A stretch of DNA of 64,000 nucleotides, from positions 62,001 to 126,000 of the forward strand of contig NZ_BBKT01000017.1 in the NCBI RefSeq assembly GCF_000747665.1, written 5' to 3'. Origin of the DNA: Thermoanaerobacterium saccharolyticum. GTDB lineage: Bacteria > Bacillota > Thermoanaerobacteria > Thermoanaerobacterales > Thermoanaerobacteraceae. Positions 26,389 to 37,162 of the stretch are shown here, in pieces. Under the pieces are notes generated by a model. It did not search any database and was not told the DNA's origin. It was given only the letters and a program-made list of their open reading frames with translations. The translations under genes and the position numbers were made by a program. Each line of letters starts with the position of its first letter. The first letter of the stretch is position 1.

Positions 26389-27112
26389 TTATTGCTGAAT
26401 TAAAATCTATTTTTGATTGTGGATCTATCGGCTTTCCGTTTTCCCATATTTCAAAATGCATTGTGGCACCTTTGTTGCTGCCAACATTAACCTTTCCAAT
26501 CGTCTGACCTTTAAGCACTTTGTCTCCGACTTTCACGTCTACTTCAGAAAGGTATGCATAGACAGAACGGACGTCCCCATCGTGCCTTATTACGACCACT
26601 TTCCCCCAATCAGGATTAGAATTATCCGCTATCATGACTTCTCCATCCAATACAGCAACTACTGGCTCATCACTGGATACGCTTATGTCAATTCCGTCGT
26701 TTTTCACTTCTTTTGAAGTAGAAGAATCTATTTTTGTCCCAAATGTAGACACTACAACCCCGTCGACAGGTCTTATCATTCCACTACTTACAACTTGAAC
26801 TGTAGTATTTTTTGAATCATCCACTTTGTTTGAAAACACTTTCACAACATCATCTTTTAGCAAAGGTATCCTGCTCATTACCAGTTTAAGCCCCTTTTTA
26901 GTATTTTCATAGTTAGAATTATAATTAAGAACTGATTTCAATTCGTCTACAGTTTTATTTGTAGCAGGAACATTTATGGCTTTAAAAAGCATGACTACTC
27001 CCAAAATCAAAAGACAAACTATCAATTGATTTTCTAAAAGTCCAAAATACTTTTTAAAATTGCTTATGCGATTTTTTGAATAGCTAACAGATTGCCATTT
27101 GTTAGGTTTCAT
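26366..27112 (-). CDS. spoIVFA: SpoIVFA-like membrane protein with M23 peptidase domain
   Basis: 248 residues: a short basic N-terminus, one membrane segment (LIVCLLILGVVMLFKAINV), a linker and a C-terminal M23/LytM domain (MIRPVDGVVVSTFG, then DGIDISVSSDEPVVAVLDGE and MHFEIWENGKPIDP). The first metal histidine is replaced in DGIDI, where active M23 enzymes have HxGxD, so it is probably non-catalytic, as in SpoIVFA, which holds SpoIVFB inactive until engulfment. It is paired with spoIVFB directly downstream. Confidence 0.88.
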   Translation of the reverse strand: MKPNKWQSVSYSKNRISNFKKYFGLLENQLIVCLLILGVVMLFKAINVPATNKTVDELKSVLNYNSNYENTKKGLKLVMSRIPLLKDDVVKVFSNKVDDSKNTTVQVVSSGMIRPVDGVVVSTFGTKIDSSTSKEVKNDGIDISVSSDEPVVAVLDGEVMIADNSNPDWGKVVVIRHDGDVRSVYAYLSEVDVKVGDKVLKGQTIGKVNVGSNKGATMHFEIWENGKPIDPQSKIDFNSAISDVKNEN

Positions 27113-27167
27113 AAGATAAACCTCCTTTGCTATATTTATATTACATAGAAAGGAGGTTTATGATTTT

Positions 27168-27563
27168 TTATTTAACTGCATCTCTCCATTCCAAAAATCC
27201 CACATCTAAACCTTTTATCAGCACTTCTGCAGTAGCCAAGTTTGTCGCAAGAGGTATGGAGTGAACATCGCAAACCCTTAAAAGTGCCAATATGTCAGGC
27301 TCATGTGGCTGTGCCGTTAATGGATCTCTTAGAAATACGACTAAGTCCATCTTGTTCTCTGCAATCATTGCACCAATCTGCTGATCACCACCCATAGGCC
27401 CCGGCAAAAATTTATTGACTTTGATGCCAGTAGCTTCCTCTACCAATTGGCCTGTGGCGCCTGTAGCGTATATGTTGCATTTTTTTAATATCTCTTTGTA
27501 AGCAATAGCAAAATCCACCATTATGGATTTCTTCATATCATGTGCAATAAGAGCTATATTCAA
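27168..27563 (-). CDS. mgsA: Methylglyoxal synthase
   Basis: Converts dihydroxyacetone phosphate to methylglyoxal and phosphate, a bypass of lower glycolysis. The family signatures are [17 protein letters not shown] at the start, [14 protein letters not shown], and [20 protein letters not shown]. The 131-residue length is normal. The start is TTG at 27563 with AAAGGA eight bases upstream. It lies between rodA and spoIVFA, a regular place for it in related Firmicutes. Confidence 0.97.
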   Translation of the reverse strand: MNIALIAHDMKKSIMVDFAIAYKEILKKCNIYATGATGQLVEEATGIKVNKFLPGPMGGDQQIGAMIAENKMDLVVFLRDPLTAQPHEPDILALLRVCDVHSIPLATNLATAEVLIKGLDVGFLEWRDAVK

Positions 27564-27580
27564 TCAAATCATCCTTTCGT

Positions 27581-28678
27581 TTAAAAATTGATCTTTTGTC
27601 TTCGCATTCCAATATTTAGCAATAATCCAATGGCAATCATATTAGCGACTAATGAACTGCCACCATAGCTCATGAAAGGAAGCGGAATCCCTGTAATTGG
27701 CATAATTCCTACAGTCATACCGATATTTTCAAATATGTGAAATGTAAACATGGAAATTATTCCTACAGCTATCAAGTAGCCATACTTGTCCTTTGCCATA
27801 ATCGCGATTCTAAAGCACCTATAAAGCATATAAGCGTACAATAGTATCAAAGCTGTAGCACCGATGAAACCTAATTCTTCTCCCACAACCGAAAAAATGA
27901 AATCAGTCCAAGCTTCTGGCAAATAGTAAAGCTGCGTCTGACTGCCATTGTAAAGGCCTTTTCCCCAAAACATACCAGAACCTATGGCTATCTTAGATTG
28001 TATCACGTGATATCCTGACCCCATCGGATCAAGATTTGGATTTATGAACGACAAAAGTCTGTTTCTCTGGTATGGCTTTAAAATTTTATACGCCACAGGC
28101 ATCATTGCTATGCCCATCGCAATAAGCCCAGCAAACACCTTTGGTTTTACGCCAGAAATAAAAAGCATACCTATGAAAATAGCTAAAAAGACCAATGCAG
28201 TGCCAAGATCCGGCTGAAGCATTACAATTACAAAAGGGATGAGAACGTGAATAAGCGGATTCACCAGATCTTTGAAAGTTTTAATCTCACCCATCTCATT
28301 AAATAGATTCGCTAATGTCAATACCAAAGCTATTTTTGAAAACTCTGACGGCTGAATATCAATGGGCCCTACGTGAATCCAGCTTTGAGCACCGTTACTT
28401 ACTTTACCGATAAAAAGAACAGAAATGAGAACCAAGATATTTAATACATAGATTACTTTCGAGAGCCTGGCAATTTGATTGTAGTCAAAAAGCGCTATGG
28501 CAAATAAAAATACCAATCCAAATAAAACAGCTACAATCTGAACAATCACGTTTTTGTATGAACCTGTCTCAACTGCGTGTGATGCACTGGAAATGACAAC
28601 GGCACTGAATGTGCATATCAATAAAACAGTAATCAACAAAGCAAAATCAAAATTCTTCCATAACTTTTTGTTAAACAT
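27581..28678 (-). CDS. rodA: Rod shape-determining SEDS glycosyltransferase RodA
   Basis: A peptidoglycan polymerase of the SEDS family, 365 residues with about ten membrane spans. Visible signatures are LQPDLGTALVFLAIFIGMLF, SQTQLYYLPEAWTDFIF and the C-terminal ITGIPLPFMSYGGSSLVANM. It works with PBP2 (mrdA, 30.7-33.0 kb) in lateral wall synthesis. FtsW would look similar, but the min and mre genes nearby favour RodA. It lies between minE and mgsA. Confidence 0.92.
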   Translation of the reverse strand: MFNKKLWKNFDFALLITVLLICTFSAVVISSASHAVETGSYKNVIVQIVAVLFGLVFLFAIALFDYNQIARLSKVIYVLNILVLISVLFIGKVSNGAQSWIHVGPIDIQPSEFSKIALVLTLANLFNEMGEIKTFKDLVNPLIHVLIPFVIVMLQPDLGTALVFLAIFIGMLFISGVKPKVFAGLIAMGIAMMPVAYKILKPYQRNRLLSFINPNLDPMGSGYHVIQSKIAIGSGMFWGKGLYNGSQTQLYYLPEAWTDFIFSVVGEELGFIGATALILLYAYMLYRCFRIAIMAKDKYGYLIAVGIISMFTFHIFENIGMTVGIMPITGIPLPFMSYGGSSLVANMIAIGLLLNIGMRRQKINF

Positions 28679-28782
28679 TAACTTCGATTTCCCCTCTATA
28701 GTAAGTATTCATAATTACACCTAGTATTATATCATACAACACATCATTTAACTATACATTTGATTATGGATATAATTTCACT

Positions 28783-28823
28783 AAATTTAAGATAACCGGC
28801 GGAAAGCCGGTTATCTTAAATTT
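28783..28823. terminator. 18-bp inverted repeat at the minE stop
   Basis: A perfect 18-bp stem with a 5-nt loop (28801-28805). The minE stop lies in the stem. On the minus strand no clean T tract follows, so termination is uncertain and read-through to rodA is possible. Confidence 0.65.
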
Positions 28824-29086
28824 TTCTTCATTTTCTTTATTGGAATGTTTGCATGCAATGCTGGGACAAATGTATCATCTGTCTTTCTTTCTTTTGTTAT
28901 TTCAACATTCAAACCATCTTCATCTATCTCAACATAATTTGATATTACATTCATTATCTCGCCTTTTACCATTTCTAAAAATTTTGGAGAGACATCGGCT
29001 CTATCATGAACAAGCAATAACTGCAACCTTTCCTTTGCCACGTTTTTACTGTTGCTTTTTCCACCAAACGATTTGAATAAGTCCAT
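28811..29086 (-). CDS. minE: Cell division topological specificity factor MinE
   Basis: 91 residues. The N-terminal helix MDLFKSFGGK and NVAKERLQLLLVHDRADVSP are typical of MinE, followed by the C-terminal topological domain. It stimulates MinD ATPase and clears MinCD from midcell. minE is present in Thermoanaerobacterales but missing from Bacillus, which uses DivIVA. It is downstream of minD by 18 nt. GGAGGTG precedes the start. Confidence 0.96.
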   Translation of the reverse strand: MDLFKSFGGKSNSKNVAKERLQLLLVHDRADVSPKFLEMVKGEIMNVISNYVEIDEDGLNVEITKERKTDDTFVPALHANIPIKKMKKNLR

Positions 29087-29104
29087 CCATTACACCTCCT
29101 GATA

Positions 29105-29908
29105 CTACCTGCTGGATGAAATTTTAAACAAACTTTTCAATCTGTCGATTAAACCGTAATTTGTGTCTAAGTTTATTATCGGAACATCTTCTCCAATCAA
29201 TCTCTGCGTCAGATTTCTGTAAGCCTGTCCAGCCAACGACTTCTCATCTACGACTATGGGTTCACCCTTGTTTGTAGATATGACTATATTTTCATCATCA
29301 GGAATAACACCTAATAGGTCTATTGCCAATATATCCATGATGTCATCAATGTTCATCATGTCTCCTCTTTTTACCATGTCCATCTTTATCCTGTTTATGA
29401 TAAGCATATGATCTCTTACATCAGAGGCTTCCAAAAGGCCTATGATTCTGTCAGCATCTCTTACTGCTGACACTTCTGGCGTTGTAACCACTAATGCTCT
29501 ATCGGCACCAGCTATTGCGTTTTTAAAGCCTTGCTCAATGCCTGCAGGACAATCAATTAAAATGTAGTCAAAATCTTGTCTTAGCTCCTCCGTAATTGCG
29601 CGCATTTGCTCTGGATTTACGGCTGTTTTGTCTCTTGTCTGTGCTGCAGGTAACAAATAAAGTCCATCAAACCTTTTGTCTTTTATAAGAGCCTGTTTTA
29701 GGCGGCATTGACCTTCTACTACGTCAACCAAGTCGTACACAATCCTATTTTCTAAGCCCATAACCACATCCAAATTTCTAAGACCTATATCTGTATCGAC
29801 CAATGCTGTTTTAAACCCTTTCATTGATAGGTATGTACCAATATTAGCTGTTGTTGTAGTTTTCCCAACTCCGCCTTTTCCAGATGTTATTACTATGACT
29901 TCGCTCAT
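29105..29908 (-). CDS. minD: Septum site-determining ATPase MinD
   Basis: A membrane-bound ParA-type ATPase. The deviant Walker A SGKGGVGKTTT is near residue 9, with TDIGLRNLDVVMGLENR and DYILIDCPAGIEQGF further on. The C-terminal amphipathic membrane-binding helix is LIDRLKSLFKIS. The ATG at 29908 is preferred over GTG at 29917 because GGAG stands eight bases before it. It lies between minC and minE. Confidence 0.97.
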   Translation of the reverse strand: MSEVIVITSGKGGVGKTTTTANIGTYLSMKGFKTALVDTDIGLRNLDVVMGLENRIVYDLVDVVEGQCRLKQALIKDKRFDGLYLLPAAQTRDKTAVNPEQMRAITEELRQDFDYILIDCPAGIEQGFKNAIAGADRALVVTTPEVSAVRDADRIIGLLEASDVRDHMLIINRIKMDMVKRGDMMNIDDIMDILAIDLLGVIPDDENIVISTNKGEPIVVDEKSLAGQAYRNLTQRLIGEDVPIINLDTNYGLIDRLKSLFKISSSR

Positions 29909-29991
29909 TTCCTTCACTCCATTCCTCTGTTTCTTCTAATTGTTTATTTTACTATATTTTTCCATACAAGTAAAGTGGTTTGACTATTATC

Positions 29992-30597
29992 TTATTTTTT
30001 TTTAACCAAAGCTATTTCTGGATACAATGCTTCAATATCATTATCGGGTGAACGTGAAATAATGTTAGATATTCGAAGCTGCATAGCATTTATCTTAGAT
30101 GCTGCAATTATTGAATCAAGATTTCCAGACATACCTGCATGGGCAATTCCTCTTAATGTCCCCATAATTATTATGTTGCCTGACGCCTGTACAATGCCAC
30201 CAGGGTTCACATCACCTAATACAACTAAATTTCCGTAATATTTAACGATTTGACCTGATCTTACAGTGCCTTTGTAAAATTTCGTCATGCCTTCTTCCAA
30301 ACCATCGAATATGTCATTTTCACTTGTAACGTTTTTTAGATGCCTTTCCTGAATCTTTTTGAACCTTACATTTACGCCGTAATTTTCTAAGACAAATTCT
30401 TTCAATTCATCTAAGCTTTTTTCATCTACACCCAAATTTCGAAACTTCACTGTAAGCTGTGCGCCTTTAAAAAAGGTCAACGATCTCTCTATCCGATTTA
30501 TTATTTTTTCTTTTAAGGCATCTATATCAGAAACATCGCTTGTTATTATCACTAGTCCATCTTTTGAGCCATGGATCTTAACATAATCATTTAACAT
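29992..30597 (-). CDS. minC: Septum site-determining protein MinC
   Basis: 201 residues. An N-terminal domain binds FtsZ, and the C-terminal beta-helix (TVRSGQIVKYYGNLVVLGDV, GGIVQASGNIIIMGTLRGIA) dimerises and binds MinD. GGAGGGC precedes the ATG at 30597. An earlier in-frame start at 30639 is rejected because it lacks a site and overlaps the upstream terminator zone. It ends in an A9 run (KKK then stop) and its frame is intact. Confidence 0.95.
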   Translation of the reverse strand: MLNDYVKIHGSKDGLVIITSDVSDIDALKEKIINRIERSLTFFKGAQLTVKFRNLGVDEKSLDELKEFVLENYGVNVRFKKIQERHLKNVTSENDIFDGLEEGMTKFYKGTVRSGQIVKYYGNLVVLGDVNPGGIVQASGNIIIMGTLRGIAHAGMSGNLDSIIAASKINAMQLRISNIISRSPDNDIEALYPEIALVKKK

Positions 30598-30659
30598 TTT
30601 TTGCCCTCCCAATACAGTCTTATTTATAATATTCTCCACAACTTAAGTTTTTCCTTCTT

Positions 30660-30692
30660 AAAAAAACAAAAGAGGACAAAAAAATCCTCTTT
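30660..30692 (-). terminator. Terminator after mrdA
   Basis: AAAGAGGA and TCCTCTTT flank an 8-nt loop and are followed by TGTTTTTTT on the minus strand. It separates the mre genes from the min genes. Confidence 0.9.
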
Positions 30693-33003
30693 AATGATTG
30701 CTGGCACTTTGATTTGATGTTGTTTTATTATTTGAGTTTGTAAAGCCGAAATAAGCATCCATTATATCCCTTCCTACTTGAGCCGTATATGCGCCGGAAC
30801 CTCCTTGGTATATAAGCGCTGTAACCAAAATTTGCGGTTTGTCGTATGGGGCAAAGCCAACAAACCATGCATAGTTTTGCATCACCTTCGTGCCATGGGA
30901 GCCTACCTCAGCAGTACCTGTCTTACCTCCGACAGGTATTGGAAAATTAGCAAATGCCGCACTGGCAGTACCACCTTCTTCTGTAGCGCCTTTCATTCCT
31001 AACTTTATAGCATCCAGGTACTTCTGAGGTATGTTTATCTTGTCTAATACTTCAGGTTTTTCCTTTTCGACTATTTTGCCGTCAGGAGATACAATTTTGT
31101 CCACCAGATGCAATCTGTATCTTGTTCCGCCGTTTAGCAATGTTGATAAATAGCTGGCAATTTCTATAGGTGTAAATTGATTGCTGCCTTGTCCTATGGA
31201 TGCATTGGTCGTATCAACTAATGTCCACTTAGTGGCATCCATCAACTGCCATATGGTCATCTGCAATTTAGGATCTGTTATCCCCATCTTCTTAAGCTGC
31301 AAAAATGTGGAGTAATCGCTAAAATTGCCTTTGTCAATCAAGCTTACTATCTTATCGTACTGTTCCTGTGTTATCTTTCCATTAGGATTTGAGTCAGATT
31401 TAACCATCGATTTTAATATTGATAAATTGTAATCTCTCTTAAATTTCTTGCTGGAAATTGTTCCAGTTGTCTCATACAATTCTATGCCTGTCTTTTGGTC
31501 TAAGCCCAGCATGTGAGCATATTCGTCAATTTTGTCTATCCCCATTCTGCGACCCATCTCGTAAAAATACGTGTCGGTAGAATACTTTATTGCGTCTGAT
31601 ACATTTACTGCACCCTGGGTCCTTCCGTATTCACCGTACAGCCAGTTCTCTTGACCTGTTGGAGGATATATACCTGGATCAACGTACCGTTCGTTTACCG
31701 TAGTCACACCAGATTCCAATGCTGCCAACGCGGTTACCATTTTAAATGTAGAACCAGGAGGTGCTGTGCCTTGTGTGGCGTAATTGAATATAGGACTTGG
31801 ATCGACGGTAGCATTCCTCGATTTGAACAATTCATTTACTACGCTGCTGGGTGGGTTACCAGAAGCAAAGATATTTGGATCATAACCAGGTACGCTGGCA
31901 AGAGCCAAGATCTCACCTGTATTTATATCTGTAACGACTACCGCACCGATATTTGCTGGCAGGTATTCGCCATGTGGACCTCTTTTTGTCTGCCTTATGT
32001 TTTCCATGGTTCTCTGTAATGATTCTTCTGCAACCTGCTGCAATTTTTCATCTATCGTAAGGTATACAGTGTCTCCAGGTTTAGGACTTACCTCATCCAA
32101 TTTTTTTATTAACCTGCCGTAATTGTCTACTTCTACTTGCTGTTTCCCGTCAGTTCCCCTTAAATACTTCTCTAAATAGCTTTCAAGTCCATAATGTCCC
32201 ACAAGATCTGTTATCTGATAGCCCTTTTGGCTGTACTTTTTCCATTCCTCAGCAGTCATGCGGCCGATGTATCCTAATGTCTGCGACAACAATGTCTTGA
32301 ATGGATATAGCCTTATTGGCTTGACTTCTATTATCACTCCAGGCAAATCTAAATGATTTTCCTCAATCTCTGCAACAGTCTGCTGGTTGGCATCGGCGGC
32401 TATCTCTACAGGCTTGTACTGTGTATATCCTTGCTCCAGCATCAATTGCTGAACAGCCATTATGCCTCGGATATCCTGTGGAGACAGCGATTTTGATATT
32501 TTGAATTTATTTATCAATAGCTGCCATGCTTCACTGGCTGTAGCATTTGAAGGAATGTTGTTGTTTTTCTTCCACTGCAGCTCCCTCTGTTTCAAAACCG
32601 ATTGCGACACATTGCTTTCATCTGGATTTTGGAAATTGAAATAAGGATTGTTATTGCTGTCTAAAAATATAGGCAAATCATCTTTATACTTTACACCGTT
32701 TTTATTGAGGATATTCAACAACTTCAAAATGACATCATTTAGATTGACGCCTTTAGCATCGCTTCTTAAAAGCTCAACCGAATAGCTGGGCCTATTTGTA
32801 GCAAGTTTCACTCCGTTTCTGTCGACTATATCTCCTCGAGGTGCTGTGATGATTATGGATCTTATCGCATTGCCTAATGACTGCTCTTTATAGTAATCGC
32901 CTTTTATAAGCTGCAGATAAACCAATCTTCCTATAAGAGTAATAAGCATCAAAGCTATTACCCATCCCAATACATTAAATCTCTTCTTTAAACCTTCACT
33001 CAA
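30691..33003 (-). CDS. mrdA: Penicillin-binding protein 2 (rod-shape transpeptidase)
   Basis: A class B PBP of about 770 residues. An N-terminal membrane anchor (VIALMLITLIGRLVYLQL) and pedestal domain (PRGDIVDRNGVKLATNRP) lead to a transpeptidase domain with the active-site TAPPGSTFKMVTALAALESG (S-T-F-K) and KTGTAEVG. It crosslinks wall with RodA and MreB/C/D. It has a long insert between the anchor and the transpeptidase. The TTG at 33003 is preferred over GTG at 33012 because AGGTGG lies just before it. Confidence 0.96.
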   Translation of the reverse strand: MSEGLKKRFNVLGWVIALMLITLIGRLVYLQLIKGDYYKEQSLGNAIRSIIITAPRGDIVDRNGVKLATNRPSYSVELLRSDAKGVNLNDVILKLLNILNKNGVKYKDDLPIFLDSNNNPYFNFQNPDESNVSQSVLKQRELQWKKNNNIPSNATASEAWQLLINKFKISKSLSPQDIRGIMAVQQLMLEQGYTQYKPVEIAADANQQTVAEIEENHLDLPGVIIEVKPIRLYPFKTLLSQTLGYIGRMTAEEWKKYSQKGYQITDLVGHYGLESYLEKYLRGTDGKQQVEVDNYGRLIKKLDEVSPKPGDTVYLTIDEKLQQVAEESLQRTMENIRQTKRGPHGEYLPANIGAVVVTDINTGEILALASVPGYDPNIFASGNPPSSVVNELFKSRNATVDPSPIFNYATQGTAPPGSTFKMVTALAALESGVTTVNERYVDPGIYPPTGQENWLYGEYGRTQGAVNVSDAIKYSTDTYFYEMGRRMGIDKIDEYAHMLGLDQKTGIELYETTGTISSKKFKRDYNLSILKSMVKSDSNPNGKITQEQYDKIVSLIDKGNFSDYSTFLQLKKMGITDPKLQMTIWQLMDATKWTLVDTTNASIGQGSNQFTPIEIASYLSTLLNGGTRYRLHLVDKIVSPDGKIVEKEKPEVLDKINIPQKYLDAIKLGMKGATEEGGTASAAFANFPIPVGGKTGTAEVGSHGTKVMQNYAWFVGFAPYDKPQILVTALIYQGGSGAYTAQVGRDIMDAYFGFTNSNNKTTSNQSASNH

Positions 33004-33019
33004 TTGGACCACCTAAATT

Positions 33020-33517
33020 TTAAAAAAAAAATTTTTTTGATTTAACAAAACTATTAAGCCGGACTATATACTTGTACACAAAAATAGTTATTATGGAATT
33101 GTAAATTGATTGAACTATTACTACATTTAACAAATACGATGGATTTAAATCATATTTCATGAGGAGCATGGAAAAAATCATGCTGAGGTTGTAGAGGATC
33201 GTTCCTAAAAACACAAATACGAAGGCTACAAATGTGCTTTCCCTAAAGACATTTTTGCTAAGTATCCCTGTTAAATACGCCACAATAAGAAGCGAAATTG
33301 TCACAAAACCTATAGCGTTGTTGAAAAGCACATCTACTAAGATTCCGCCAAAAAGGCTTAAAGTGATGCCTTCACCAGAACCATTTAAAAGCGAAAAAGC
33401 AATAACTAAAATTAATAAGGCGTCAGGTTTAACGCCTAATATAGCAATGTATTTCATCAACGTAGCTTGAAGAACTATTGCAAATACAATTAAAAGGTAC
33501 TTATAAATGCTCCTCAT
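33020..33517 (-). CDS. mreD: Rod shape-determining protein MreD
   Basis: 165 residues with five to six membrane spans (YLLIVFAIVLQATLM, LILVIAFSLLNGSGEGITLS, FGGILVDVLF), which fits MreD. It links MreB/MreC to the wall synthesis enzymes. The ATG at 33517 follows GGAGGGT. The C-terminal SKKFFF comes from long A and T runs, so the exact end is sensitive to homopolymer errors. Confidence 0.9.
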   Translation of the reverse strand: MRSIYKYLLIVFAIVLQATLMKYIAILGVKPDALLILVIAFSLLNGSGEGITLSLFGGILVDVLFNNAIGFVTISLLIVAYLTGILSKNVFRESTFVAFVFVFLGTILYNLSMIFSMLLMKYDLNPSYLLNVVIVQSIYNSIITIFVYKYIVRLNSFVKSKKFFF

Positions 33518-33550
33518 TTTACCCTCCGTAAAACATGCCAAGTGTCTTAA

Positions 33551-34381
33551 TCAATCTCCGGTTGTTTTCATGTTTGTCACTACTTGCACAAACTCCAATC
33601 TCTCGAAATCAGCCTCTGGCTTTATAACAGCCTGCTTCAAAAGGGAACCTTCATCCTTTTCTACTTTTTCTACTCTGCCTATTATAAGCCCTCTCGGAAA
33701 CATGCTCATATCAGATGTGGTTATAACATCGCCTTTTTCTATCTTAGAATCAATTGGTATATATATCATGTTTAGATTTCCATTGGAATCTCCCCGGACG
33801 ATGCCATTATCTCTTGTCCTTACATCTAAAGCGCTCACCGAACTGTCTACATCAATTATAGATAAAACTTTTGACCAATCCTTACCCACATTTGTAACTA
33901 TTCCAACTAAATTGCCTTTCTCGTCCAAAACTGCCATTTTAGGTTTTATTCCATTGTCTGAGCCAACATCGATATTGAATGTATTAAACCAGTTTCCCGG
34001 ATTTTTGCTTATTATATTGGCAGGCTTTGTCGTTATATTCGTATTGTTGTCTTTGAAATTAAGCATGTCCCTCAATCTGTTATTCTCGTTTATATACTCC
34101 TGAAGCATAATGTCATTTTTGCTTAACTTAATTACTTCTTTTTCTAATTCGGCATTTTTTGCTCTAAGTGTCCCAATCTCTTTTATTGAAGCAAAAAAGT
34201 TGGAAATACTGTTACCTACTGAGTAAAACACCTTTTCTACAGGAGATAAAATACCGCCTATAGCTGATTCAATAGGTGTCACATTGCGTCCACCGCCATA
34301 AGTGTATGCCATGGCGGATATAAGTGCCACGGCTATAACTATAACAAATATAAATTGTTTATTTTTGAGAAATCGTGGCAC
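33551..34381 (-). CDS. mreC: Rod shape-determining protein MreC
   Basis: 276 residues: an N-terminal membrane segment (FIFVIVIAVALISAMAYTYG), a coiled coil (FASIKEIGTLRAKNAELEKE) and the beta-domain with VDVGSDNGIKPKMAVLDEKG and GIVTNVGKDWSKVLSIID. It lies outside the membrane and bridges MreB, MreD and PBP2. It is part of mreB-mreC-mreD-mrdA with short gaps. Confidence 0.95.
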   Translation of the reverse strand: MPRFLKNKQFIFVIVIAVALISAMAYTYGGGRNVTPIESAIGGILSPVEKVFYSVGNSISNFFASIKEIGTLRAKNAELEKEVIKLSKNDIMLQEYINENNRLRDMLNFKDNNTNITTKPANIISKNPGNWFNTFNIDVGSDNGIKPKMAVLDEKGNLVGIVTNVGKDWSKVLSIIDVDSSVSALDVRTRDNGIVRGDSNGNLNMIYIPIDSKIEKGDVITTSDMSMFPRGLIIGRVEKVEKDEGSLLKQAVIKPEADFERLEFVQVVTNMKTTGD

Positions 34382-34394
34382 TTTACCACTCCTC

Positions 34395-36141
<1,747 letters not shown>

Positions 36142-36152
36142 ACATTACCCCC

Positions 36153-36728
36153 CTAAAGCAAATGCACGTTAAATTCTCTCGACAAAATATCATGCAATTT
36201 TGATATAGGAAGCCCTACTACATTGTAATAATCGCCATTTATCTTCTCCACAATAAGCGAACCATAGCCTTGTATGGCATATGAACCTGCTTTATCAATG
36301 TACTCGCCTTTTTCTATATAATTAAAGATCATTTCATCGCTTAAACTTTTGATGTAAACATCTGTTTTTTCATATTCTGTAACTATTTTATTCTGTTTCA
36401 ATGATACGACAGTAATGCCAGTATAAACTTGATGCCATCGCCCTGTCAGCATCCTTAGCATATTAAAGGCGTCACTTTTATTTTTAGGTTTACCAAGGAC
36501 AATTCCATCTGCAAAAACTACTGTATCGGCTCCTATAATTAGAAAATCACCACTTAATTTTTCTGCGACGAATGATGCTTTTTTTCTTGATAAATCCATG
36601 ACAATCTTCTCTGGCTCTTTTTCATCTGTCACTTCTTCTACATCACTTGGCATTACAGAAAAATTCACACCAATATTTGATAGTATTTCGCTTCTCCTGG
36701 GAGAACCAGATGCAAGTACAATTTCCAT
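36153..36728 (-). CDS. maf: Maf-like nucleoside triphosphate pyrophosphatase
   Basis: Hydrolyses non-canonical or excess nucleotides such as dTTP and UTP to monophosphates. LASGSPRRSEILSNIGVNF is the family start and the acidic site is in LIIGADTVVFADGIVLGKPK. The ATG at 36728 is preferred to the one at 36743 because GGAG stands 9 nt before it. Next gene: radC. Confidence 0.94.
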   Translation of the reverse strand: MEIVLASGSPRRSEILSNIGVNFSVMPSDVEEVTDEKEPEKIVMDLSRKKASFVAEKLSGDFLIIGADTVVFADGIVLGKPKNKSDAFNMLRMLTGRWHQVYTGITVVSLKQNKIVTEYEKTDVYIKSLSDEMIFNYIEKGEYIDKAGSYAIQGYGSLIVEKINGDYYNVVGLPISKLHDILSREFNVHLL

Positions 36729-36758
36729 ATACACATACTCCACTTTCGATCTTATAGA

Positions 36759-37010
36759 TTATTTTACCTTATAATACGAAAATATAGCAATTATAAGTCC
36801 TATTACAGTTCCCAAGTTGAACCTAAAAGCCAACAGGAACGATACTTTTATAAAATTTAGGTCGATATTTATTGGACTGTTCATTCCTATCATCTGTTGG
36901 TACGAAAAAGCATGAACGTACTTAGCAAGGAAGTCTCCAACAAATCCACCAAAAAGAAGACCTACTAAAAGCAAAAAACACAATGTACCAATTCCCTTGC
37001 TTCTCTTCAT
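36759..37010 (-). CDS. DUF4321 membrane protein
   Basis: 83 residues with two membrane spans (GTLCFLLLVGLLFGGFVGDF and RFNLGTVIGLIIAIFSYYKV) and an exported loop of about 30 residues with NIDLNFIKVSF. The architecture and the place upstream of maf match the DUF4321 family. Function unknown. GGAG stands seven bases before the ATG at 37010; the earlier ATG at 37046 is rejected. Confidence 0.85.
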   Translation of the reverse strand: MKRSKGIGTLCFLLLVGLLFGGFVGDFLAKYVHAFSYQQMIGMNSPINIDLNFIKVSFLLAFRFNLGTVIGLIIAIFSYYKVK

Positions 37011-37069
37011 CTTCCCACTCCTTCTGTTTATTTTCTCCCAAATCACTTGTTTTAAAACTTTTCCTTTTA

Positions 37070-37078
37070 ATTATAACA
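37070..37078 (-). promoter_or_regulatory. Predicted extended -10 promoter of the DUF4321-maf-radC-mre unit
   Basis: Minus strand TGTTATAAT without a clear -35. Confidence 0.55.
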
Positions 37079-37132
37079 TAAATATATTGTATTTCGACAT
37101 AATCTAATCTTTTTTTAATATGTTATTTATGG

Positions 37133-37162
37133 CAAAAAAAATCTCCCTTTAGGGAGATTTTT
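37133..37162. terminator. Terminator of the hyd operon
   Basis: AAAATCTCCC, TTT loop, GGGAGATTTT, followed by T on the minus strand. It borders the hydA stop at once. Confidence 0.92.

Noticed and set aside
33507-34103. Plus-strand open frame opposite mreC
   Set aside because: No ribosome binding site, low-complexity product, and the opposite strand carries a well-supported mreC.
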